This document shows, in pieces, positions 19,105 through 25,688 of a DNA stretch of 25,688 nt. Positions within the stretch are counted from its first letter, which is position 1, and each line of letters begins with the position of its first letter. Source of the DNA: Penium margaritaceum (taxonomy: Eukaryota; Streptophyta; Zygnematophyceae; Desmidiales; Peniaceae); assembly GCA_023375785.1 (NCBI GenBank), contig SZWC01006795.1:8737-34424 (forward strand), given 5' to 3'. The notes beneath the pieces are model-generated. The model saw only the letters and a list, made by a program, of their open reading frames with translations. It had not been told where the DNA came from and ran no database searches. The position numbers were made by a program, and so were the translations under genes.

Positions 19105-19112
19105 TTAATGTT

Positions 19113-19794
19113 TATTGGGTAGTAAAAGATCTTGCACATAACAAGCATTAGGCACACCTCGCCCATGTCATGTGCTAAGTATATGGAATTTTCTCCTCAT
19201 GAATGTAAACAAAGGAATCTGTGAACTATTGTAAGGGAAAGTTCAATACCTTTGTAACATGTACTTTCAACATGTTCAAGGTACATCACGCTTCCCAACG
19301 ACACATATCAATATGACATGCAAACTTAAATAAAGGGGAATTTCTCATCACAGTAGTGGGAAATCTTTCATGCATAGTGAAGCACCTTCATACTTTGAGG
19401 CATGGGATGCTTTCTATTTGCAATGTGAAAGGGCTAAACAGCCAGGAAATCCATGCGCCCGAAGGGTTGACGATGCCATTTCCATGAGCAGAACTTTATG
19501 TTTGCCATATCCAGCATTGTAAAACATACTAACGAGGTATCCGGCTCGCTCGCCTTGCTCGATCAGTGAAATGCATTGCTAATCGGGCATGACGAAGATG
19601 GCCATGAGACCGTCTCTCGATTGCCACTCTCGCTCCCTCGCGAGATCACGATCGAGCGGTGAACCCCCCACCCCCTCCCTTCCCACTCTCCCCCCCCCAC
19701 ATTCGCTTCTCCGAATCGATCGCGACTGCGCGAAAACACCTGTCCAATGTTTTGTCTCCGCACGCGTTTACGAAAACACCTGTCCAATATAGTA
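19113..19794. other. AT-rich flank right of copia; no gene seen
   Basis: No supported gene is present. The right part (from about 19540) becomes GC-rich, with gatcg-rich strings and C-runs. An 18-nt direct repeat, CGAAAACACCTGTCCAAT, occurs at 19731-19748 and 19771-19788, 40 nt apart. Confidence 0.6.
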
Positions 19795-20022
19795 AACCCT
19801 GTTTACTATAAAAACAGGGTTCAAACCCTACCCTGAATTACATTCAGGGTTAAGGGTTTTGTTTTTGCACGGGCACCTATTGGGCCCCGCCGTCCCGCTG
19901 TAGCGGGACCCAGCAGGTTCCTTTTGAACACATGGGGTGTCTTGGACCTCCCAGCCAAACCCCACGCAATCCCCTCCTTGGAACAGTCAGAAACCCCTCA
20001 AAAGAGGGGTTTGTGACTGTTC
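19795..20022 (-). repeat. Hairpin-rich dispersed repeat, copy B (inverted relative to copy A)
   Basis: The reverse complement of about 19820-19950 aligns with 639-770. Within copy B are several hairpins: gtttactat around 19790-19820, gtcccgct/agcgggac near 19895, and a near-perfect palindrome at 19981-20022 with 19-nt arms, one mismatch and an AAAA loop. AAACCCT and AGGGTTAAGGG motifs recur, as in copy A. Confidence 0.6.
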
Positions 20023-20372
20023 GACTGAAGTAATGACATGAGCAGTCCACCGCTGCATTGTATGCAGCGTCGGCATGGTGTTTGTGCGTTGTTTTTGTTG
20101 TTGGATACCTTGTTGATTTTTTTTTGACTTATGCGTATTTTAGATTCAAAGCACGAAAGCAATGGATACGGCGTTGTTAAAGAACGGTTACTAGATATAT
20201 CAGATCTATTGGGAATTCTCTTGATACATGGTGTCATCCCAGAATGTGAAAAGTGATGTTTTTCCTAATGGACCCCATGGAAACCCCACATGTGGAAGAT
20301 GTGTTTTCTCTATGGCTAAATTGGATATCTTTTTTTCTATTATTAGACTTGCTTGATGTAGTGCTCATATGT
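20023..20372. other. AT-rich DNA; no gene seen
   Basis: T-runs and ordinary AT-rich sequence. Only short open frames without recognisable motifs occur. Confidence 0.5.
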
Positions 20373-20819
20373 CTAATATTGGACATAGGATACGGTGGTT
20401 GAGAAGAGCCTGTGAGCTTGTGGAGAAAGGCTCATAGCCAAGGCCAGGTTGGCGGTGAAGTTATTATTGCCTAACTCTACTCGAGTCATGGAGTAAGAAA
20501 GTGCATGTTTAAACTCCGGATGGAGGAACCCAGGTTTCAGCCTAAACTCCTCGATTTTATCATGTGTTATTCCATGATTATATCCTTCTGCATTATACAT
20601 GCATTCTTGGTGAACTCAGATGTAACACCCGGGAACCACTGGTGAAAAGGTAGCCTTGATGGCTGATTGGATGTCAACCACGGCTTGATCGTTGAGTGGC
20701 GGGTTCTTCTCCGCCGTTCTCAGCAGCGCGGATGTTCTTTCATCGAAGCCGGATGTCTGCCGGAAGTAGTTTTCGAGACAGGATGAGGCTACATAACCAG
20801 GAAGCACGTCATCACTCAC
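20373..20819 (-). pseudogene. Unknown protein-coding fragment, one in-frame stop
   Basis: Two minus-strand segments (20819-20616 and 20600-20373) are in the same frame, separated by TGA at 20618-20616. One C-to-T change from CGA would explain that stop. Together they span about 149 codons of non-repetitive, soluble-looking protein. Recognisable strings include PGYVASSCLENYFRQTSGF, HGITHDKIEEFRLKPGFL and VELGNNNFTANLALAMSL. I do not recognise the family. No ATG begins the upstream part; it opens with GTG in a CACGTGAGT context that also resembles a splice donor, so this may be an exon or a broken gene. It could equally be an exon with the TGA beyond its real splice site. Confidence 0.4.
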
Positions 20820-21223
20820 GTGACGGTCAAAGTCACGTGGTTGTTGTTTGTTTTTTCTTGTTCGGTGTTACCGAATCAGGTTTCTCTGTTAGATGCGACT
20901 GGAAAGTTCTGTTTGGTGAACGAAACGAGACAGTTTCTGTTGATGAAATAGGAATTTCTGTTCTATTGGATGAACTAGGAACAGCTAAACCATGGACAAA
21001 AGAGGACTTTTCCATTGACGGAAATGGGTTTCTCTGTTTCTTCATACGAAACAGACATTTATTTTCCGTTTCGATCAACCGAACTAGAAAAACCTCTTTC
21101 GTTTTTCTATCTATCACCACGTGGCAGCTTCTCAAAAGCTTACGTCGACTGCCACGTCAGCCAAATTTCTTGAGTTTTGCAACCACAGATGATTCCATGA
21201 TTTCACCTGCGCAAAACTATAAA
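20817..21223 (+). promoter_or_regulatory. Candidate promoter: G-boxes and TATA box
   Basis: CACGTG occurs at 20817-20822, 20834-20839 and 21118-21123, the last inside CCACGTGGCAG. CCACGTCAGC starts at 21152. GGTCAAAGTCA between the first two G-boxes resembles a W-box context. TATAAA lies at 21218-21223. This set matches plant bZIP/bHLH-responsive promoters. It would drive a plus-strand transcript from about 21250. The G-boxes are symmetric and could also serve the minus-strand fragment ending at 20819. Confidence 0.4.
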
Positions 21224-21268
21224 GCAAACCGCCGGTTGAACACTAAGTTACATGTTTGTTCTGGTTCC

Positions 21269-21335
21269 AATCGTGGACCTCCACCATTGGCTCCTCTCGC
21301 CGGGCGCGAGGAGCCAATGGGGGAGGTTCACGATT
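21269..21335 (+). repeat. 28-bp inverted repeat with 11-nt loop
   Basis: Left arm 21269-21296 pairs with right arm 21308-21335 with two mismatches in 28. Weaker complementarity continues outward to about 21257 and 21350. It begins about 45 nt after the TATA box, so it would sit near the 5' end of a transcript as a hairpin. It may be a small-RNA precursor, a 5' UTR structure, or a MITE core. Confidence 0.7.
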
Positions 21336-21399
21336 GTGAACAGTAGAACACTCTCTAGTTTTCACGCAGGCGGCGGCGCAACAGCTGCGCCCCACCGAT

Positions 21400-21812
21400 G
21401 TGCGTTTCCCCCTGATGGGAAGACGAAACGGCACGAGCAGGCGTGAAGGAACCGATGCGAGCGAGGAAAAAACAACGAAGGTTGGGGAGACACCATTGCC
21501 GGCCTTCTTTCACAGTCGGTTACAGCAGCTTGGTTTCATCATCCCCTGCGCTACGCGCAAGGGTGTGGATGCAGCCTTCACCATGCAACCCAACCCACCC
21601 AGGAAAGCTCTATGTTGCAGAGGAAAAAGCTTCGCTGGGGTGCCATCAGAGTCCCTCGCTGAGCTACGAGTCGCACAACCAACAAATCGCAGCCATAGAA
21701 TCTCATTGGCCGCGAAATACTGTGTTGCGCTGTACATCGACAACGTGTTAGGATCCGCTCTCGATGTCCAAAGAGCAACCTCAGCTAAACGTCACCTCGC
21801 AGAGTTTTGCAA
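21400..21812 (+). CDS. Tentative exon 1 of an unknown gene
   Basis: An ATG at 21400 opens a frame that reaches a good splice donor, AAG|GTATGC, with GT at 21813-21814. Joining to the acceptor at 21987 keeps the frame: the codon split is AG+A (Arg). The predicted peptide is basic and Ser/Arg rich, with no recognised domain. The unspliced frame runs to a stop at 21943-21945. A short upstream frame beginning at 21252 would precede it on a transcript starting at the TATA box. Alternatively this whole region is 5' UTR, with translation beginning at ATG 22025. Confidence 0.25.
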
Positions 21813-21987
21813 GGTATGCCACTCTCTTTGGCAGAGTTTGGCCGGCATGCTGAGCTGCACCACAAAAAGACCGCAATGTGCTCCTATTTCCTCAGATCCA
21901 CCTCCGCACCCTGAGACACACCTTAATACACTGTGGAAGCTCTAAGTGGCCCTCCTTCTCGTGCTGGAGTACTTTCTGAACCCACAG
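21813..21987 (+). other. Candidate GT-AG intron, 175 nt
   Basis: Donor AAG|GTATGC and acceptor CCCACAG|AGTG are both good matches to consensus, with a C/T-rich stretch before the acceptor. Splicing would join the frames of 21400-21812 and 21988-22289. Confidence 0.35.
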
Positions 21988-22289
21988 AGTGTGCTCTTCA
22001 AGAGAATTCAAAGACTCTTCCGACATGGGAGCGAGATTCTCCGTTCAGCGGTTTCTCACTCCCATTTACCGCACATTGGCTGATCCCGTAATCAGGCTTG
22101 CTGTTGCCTCTCTGGCGCTCGCATTCGGGATCCGCATCGTCTACTTCCCTTGCGCCAGGAACAAGGCGGCACTCCTGAACGACATAAAGACGGTGGTGTG
22201 CTACGACCACTTCATGTCGCGAAAGCTTTCTTGGACCAAACAGAGCATCACGAACGAACAGTGCACACTAGCCTGGACTGAAAAGAAGA
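21988..22289 (+). CDS. Tentative exon 2: small membrane-anchored protein, unknown
   Basis: The frame continues from the splice as VCSSREFKDSSD and then MGARFSVQRFLTPIY. An internal ATG at 22025 starts MGARFS, which fits the N-myristoylation pattern MGxxxS and could be the true start. A hydrophobic segment follows (VIRLAVASLALAFGIRIVYF), compatible with one membrane span, then a Lys/Arg and Cys containing tail. The frame runs into the N at 22290, so its end is unknown. I do not recognise the family. Confidence 0.35.
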
Positions 22290-22290
22290 N
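22290..22290. other. Single-N assembly gap
   Basis: One N interrupts the tentative exon 2 reading frame. No duplicated sequence is obvious on its two sides. Confidence 0.9.
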
Positions 22291-22851
22291 CATGGTACCT
22301 TAGGTTTTAGATATGGGGACCCTCAGCTGTGACCTAATGCGTTCTACTGCACTGGCCAAGCATACCATGCAATGCAAGTGAAGGCAAAGTGTGTCAGGAT
22401 CTAGAGTCTGGATATGGGTATACCACATGTGCACCATCAAAGAAGCAATACAAGCATCGAATACAATGCAAGTTGGAAGCAAAGTGGCTCTCAGAATGTG
22501 TACCAGACAGCAACACATTGCCACAATATGTGAGAATGTTTCACAAGTGTGTACTCATGACACAACGTATAAAATCGTGTTTTTAGACACATGTATGGAA
22601 AATGAGCCAATGAGTAGTCTAGGTGTTATGCACGTAGCCTGCGAGGATTTATTACTGCTCGTGTAGTGATCCAGAGCAGTCTTCACCAAGTGGGTTAAGC
22701 GAGAAGCACCTGCTAGGAGTTAAAGGGATTGATTTAAAAAAAAAAAAAACTATCAAACTATAAATTACTAAAAAATCAAAAGTCATTAGAGTGGTGAATC
22801 CGTGGCTGAATCCCGATTCTGGCCCCATGATGACATTGGATTTGAACATAC
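22291..22851. other. No gene recognised; short diverged repeat
   Basis: Two related strings occur (about 22357-22397 and 22451-22490; caagcat then caatgcaagt then gcaaagtg), diverged by small indels. A run of about 13 A lies at 22737-22750. No convincing coding sequence is present. Confidence 0.5.
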
Positions 22852-23592
22852 TTCCTTGCACCCTTTTTTTAAGGAGTTCGTGGGCCCCCGTATTGCAAAT
22901 CACCATCATGCCCCCTAATTAAACGACAGGAAGTGGGTTGATATGCCAAACACCATTGTTTGTACCATGCAGTAAAGAATCACTATCTGAAGTGAACTCA
23001 ACCTTGATATGCACGTACAAGAACTTTCATGAAGTTTCTCCTGTTGGGCATAACTCATGTGCATCTTTTTGATAAGGTTGAACGGATATCATGTACTGAT
23101 GCACATGCACTGCCAGTTTGTTGTAGAAATTCAATGGTGATTTTTCATTCCTCTGTAGCTTCATATTCTTCCACCATGTAGGCCAGTTGTTGTAACGAGT
23201 TTTTGATAGCAACAGATATGTNTTCCTTGCACCCTTTTTTTAAGGAGTTCGTGGGCCCCCGTATTGCAAATCACCATCTTGCCCCCTAATTGAACGACAG
23301 GAAGTGGGTTGATATGCCAAACACCATTGTTTGTACCATGCAGTAAAGAATCACTATCTGAAGTGAACTCAACCTTGATATGCACGTACAAGAACTTTCA
23401 TGAAGTTTCTCCTGTTGGGCATAACTCATGTGCATCTTTTTGATAAGGTTGAACGGATATCATGTACTGATGCACATGCACTGCCAGTTTGTTGTAGAAA
23501 TTCAATGGTGATTTTTCATTCCTCTGTAGCTTCATATTCTTCCACCATGTAGGCCAGTTGTTGTAACGAGTTTTTGATAGCAACAGATATGT
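22852..23592. repeat. Tandem 370-bp duplication joined by a single N
   Basis: 22852-23221 and 23223-23592 are both 370 bases long and differ at only two positions by eye, with an N at 23222 between them. The unit begins TTCCTTGCACCC and ends ACAGATATGT. This is typical of two overlapping or allelic contig ends joined without merging, rather than a biological duplication. Confidence 0.9.
23398..23583 (-). other. Exon-like minus-strand segment (also at 23027-23212)
   Basis: Both copies of the duplication give the same minus-strand frame (TRYNNWPTWWKNMKLQRNEK and SPLNFYNKLAVHVHQYMISV). It ends at TGA and is followed in frame by KFLYVHIKVEFTSDSDSLLH. The residue mix looks protein-like. In copy 1 the later segment stops at a TAA after NPLPVV, whereas copy 2 has CAA there and reads on. 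The family is not recognised. It may be an exon of a gene running leftward or a decayed transposon. Confidence 0.3.
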
Positions 23593-23738
23593 GATATGTA
23601 TTGCTCGTTCAAGCCGTCCATGTTAATCAGACCATCTTTCCCCTGTCTAACTTGTATTCTCTGACACCTCACCATTATGCCATGGAGCGCAGGTGGCTCT
23701 CACATAGAAAGGAAATGATGCTTTTGCATGTCATCCAT

Positions 23739-23897
23739 TCAACACCGCTCCATTATGTTTTCTTCGACCGTGCACCTGCAATCCTCCATGCTGCCAAAAT
23801 CCATGCCCCATGCCCAACTCTGGAAAAACTTCATTTTCCTTATTCTCTCAACCCACTGCTGGTTCCCCCATGATATTGATATGTAAGGATGGCCCGG
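23739..23897 (-). other. Exon-like minus-strand segment
   Basis: A 52-residue frame contains HPYISISWGNQQWVERIRKM and FFQSWAWGMDFGSMEDC, ending at TGA 23741-23739. Trp-rich, non-repetitive content suggests former or present coding. An acceptor-like cttgcag lies just upstream on the minus strand, but a TAA follows it in this frame, so the true boundary is unclear. Product unknown. Confidence 0.3.
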
Positions 23898-24087
23898 TTA
23901 GACCCTGCAAGTGATCAAGTGGAGTTGCGTGGTAGTGGAATACATTATTAAAAGCATTAACCTCCGCCAAAGGGGAAGGCTATTCAAACCACACACCAAA
24001 GTTGCAATAGCGGGAACACAAGCTATGGCTAACCTCTTTGGGGGAGATACTCAGGTGGGCCTGACTATCACAAACAGCATTTCCTGC

Positions 24088-24204
24088 TCACAAACTGAGA
24101 AACCGCAGTTCAAGGAACCGAGGATTCACAAAGTTCATCACTTCTGTGTCATTAAGTGCGTCCACTTCCTTGCAGTCATGATATGAATCCTGTTTGGCTT
24201 CCAT
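24088..24204 (-). other. Exon-like minus-strand segment
   Basis: A 38-residue frame begins with the ATG at 24204 (MEAKQDSYHDCKEVDALNDT, then EVMNFVNPRFLELRFLSL). A candidate acceptor GACCCAG ends at 24215. The acidic, protein-like composition fits an exon. Product unknown. Confidence 0.3.
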
Positions 24205-25237
24205 GCAGGAAATCCTGGGTCATGCCCGCATCAAAATTATCCATGTGAGAACCCCAGGAATTGGGGTCAGGAGACAAGAATGTTCTGCAAACCCCAACCT
24301 GAGTGAAGTGGACGCGACCATCCTTGTGCAATGAGGACATGAAAAAAACTACTGTTATGGGAAATCAATCTGATAGACCATGGCAGCGAGTGCCATCCAG
24401 AAAGGCGGGAGAGTCTCATAACATCATGGGCGAGAGCCTCAGACGAGATGATGCAATGTGCACTGTAGCGAGAAAAGAAGTGAAGAGATACCAACCAGCT
24501 GAGTTGCAGCTGGTAGAAAAATGAGGCTTTCAAGCACAGGTATACATCACTGACACATAACAACAAAACACGGGAGAGACAGAGCATTTCCCGTGAAGGA
24601 TAGGACAACAGGAGCTCCCCCCTCCCACCTGTAGGTGGGTCGGGGGAGGGGGGGCTCAACCTAAGGAATAATGTACACAAAAATTGATTGCAATTACATT
24701 GTTGAAAACTTACTGGATAAAAAAATCTCATTTGAGACTACTTTCAACAGATAGCATCATCAATTCACAACCCCTGTTTTTTTTGGGATGATCTTGCATA
24801 AATGCTTCTTTATAAAGCACCATGTTACGCAACAAAGACATGTTTTGCGGAGGTAACGTTTCTTTATCTGACATGAATAAGAGAAACAAAGAAAAAAATG
24901 CACACATATTTCCACAAAAAACATCTTAAATTTCAGATGAGTGAGACATCCTGGAGAATACTATTATCACAAAAAATCCAAAGATGACAACGAAAGTGTA
25001 ATGATAGAAAGACAAGACTCATAAACAAATCAATAAATCCCACAATGCTCACACATGTGTCTCTAGCATGCTGCCACAGACTGTCGGCGGGAGCAACCGA
25101 GTGCTCTTGGATTTTAGACCCTCACACACTGTGGTTTTGTCCAATCCGCCAGAATCTTCATGTGGCATCATGAATCATCCAATGGTGAATGCTTAAGGAG
25201 CCCAAAAACCACACCACCTCCCTGATATCCATCTTAC
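24205..25237. other. Mostly non-coding, probably intronic on the minus strand
   Basis: AT-rich sequence with no strong coding segment. A C-rich/G-rich inverted repeat lies at 24612-24657 (core CCCACCT with AGGTGGG, 2-nt loop), and its G-rich side could also form a quadruplex. A possible minus-strand acceptor, GCCGACAG, ends at about 25081 and is followed by a long open stretch, but I cannot confirm it as an exon. Confidence 0.35.
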
Positions 25238-25338
25238 CTTCCTTCCAATCTCTTTGTCTCATACCCACATTCAAAGACATTGTGACATGCTAGTGCAAAT
25301 CTTAAATGCTGGACATAGTCCATTTTCTCACCAACATC
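25238..25338 (-). CDS. Probable internal exon of an unknown minus-strand gene
   Basis: This exon has a strong acceptor, GGCTTTTTTCAG, ending at 25339, and a strong donor, GAAG|GTAAGA, with GT at 25237-25236. It is 101 nt long and open in frame with the preceding exon; the peptide is DVGEKMDYVQHLRFALACHN and then VFECGYETKRLEG. I do not recognise the family. Confidence 0.5.
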
Positions 25339-25386
25339 CTGAAAAAAGCCAAAGTAATTGAGTACGTAAAAATAAAAAAAACTTGC

Positions 25387-25425
25387 CTTAATTCCGAGAA
25401 CATCATTCACACTGTACATGCAATT
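25387..25425 (-). CDS. Probable short exon upstream of a GC-AG intron, minus strand
   Basis: A 39-nt segment (NCMYSVNDVLGIK) lies between an acceptor-like TATATCAG and the donor AAG|GCAAGT. GC-AG introns with an otherwise perfect AAG|GCAAGT donor are an established minor class. The intron (25339-25386) is only 48 nt and has no stop in frame, so it could also be retained or be coding. Confidence 0.4.
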
Positions 25426-25571
25426 CTGATATAGTTATTGCTCTGCTTGAATTTTCTGAATTCCTTCTCATCTTTCCCTCTATGATGGGTTGAGAATCAT
25501 CACCAAAATTCCATCATAGAAGGCAAGGCAATTCTATTACATGCATATGGAAGTTCTTTATTTGATGAGGG

Positions 25572-25688
25572 CTACTTTGGAATGGTCAATTCAGTTTTAT
25601 GGTTTTCACATCCTCTTTTAAGGTAGTGCTGATGGAAAAAATGGCAAGTGGGGCATGCCATTCTGTGGTACAGCCCGCATTCCACCAG
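25572..25688 (-). other. Open minus-strand segment at the window edge, possible exon
   Basis: From the window edge a 38-residue frame reads VECGLYHRMACPTCHFFHQ and HYLKRGCENHKTELTIPK, then TAG. The Cys/His content (CPTCHFFHQH) recalls metal-binding sequence but matches no motif I can name. It could be the exon upstream of 25425. Confidence 0.25.

Larger units (their letters stand above)
9962..19107 (+). mobile_element. Ty1/copia LTR retrotransposon, unusually long and degraded
   Basis: Two LTRs (9962-10803 and 18262-19104, ending TTTCCA) enclose an initiator-Met PBS, a long CAG-rich leader, gag, and a pol in the order protease, integrase, RT, RNase H. That order is diagnostic of Ty1/copia. 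ATGTT occurs at 9957-9961 and 19108-19112 as the likely target duplication. The right copy sits three bases (TTA) beyond the canonical CA, so the exact end is slightly ambiguous. The LTRs differ at about 26 of about 842 positions (roughly 3%, counted by hand). The internal region is about 7.5 kb, against 4-5 kb for ordinary copia elements. The extra length comes from the leader, the Gln/Pro tract and a 612-bp repeat array. Confidence 0.94.

Noticed and set aside
20833..21135. Minus-strand 100-codon frame opposite the G-box region
   Set aside because: Its composition follows AT-rich DNA (Lys, Thr, Ser, Phe runs), it has no motif, and it overlaps the candidate promoter.

Overview
This is a nuclear eukaryotic window, most likely from the green-plant lineage. 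The evidence is a chromodomain-bearing Ty3/gypsy element, a Ty1/copia element whose primer-binding site matches initiator-Met tRNA, GT-AG and GC-AG splice signals, telobox-like AAACCCTAA motifs, and G-box/TATA promoter motifs. A streptophyte alga such as Chara is my guess for the organism; nothing in the sequence proves it. Two single-N gaps (22290 and 23222) show that this is scaffolded assembly.

Layout. Bases 1 to about 250 are the 3' tail of a copia-like element that enters from the left. Bases 639-1033 hold a hairpin-rich repeat. Bases 1381-9878 are a complete but decayed Ty3/gypsy chromovirus. It has 684/694-bp LTRs and an intact 689-codon gag. A candidate -1 frameshift signal sits at the gag/pol junction, and pol is broken by at least six stops and two frame breaks. 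Eighty-three bases later, 9962-19107 is a long, decayed Ty1/copia element with LTRs of about 842 bp. Its leader is rich in CAG, its gag begins with a Gln/Pro tract, and 17 units of a 36-bp repeat lie between integrase and reverse transcriptase. The two elements sit side by side and neither is inside the other. By hand alignment the gypsy LTRs differ by about 5% and the copia LTRs by about 3%, so the copia insertion looks younger. In both elements the second Asp of the RT YxDD box is lost (YLDG and YVDN), so neither could move on its own.

From 19108 onward the DNA is more AT-rich. It carries a second, inverted copy of the hairpin-rich repeat (19795-20022) and a broken minus-strand coding fragment (20373-20819). 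Next comes a plausible plus-strand promoter (G-boxes and TATA, 20817-21223), then a hairpin and a tentative two-exon plus-strand gene (21400-22289). A 370-bp duplication follows, joined through a single N. The right end holds several exon-like minus-strand segments, the clearest at 25238-25425 with good splice signals. I could not name the product of any non-transposon gene.

The most interesting items are the gag/pol slippery heptamer with its stem and possible pseudoknot, the gypsy LTR built almost entirely of hairpins, the intact gag beside a ruined pol, and the two in-frame expansions in the copia polyprotein.
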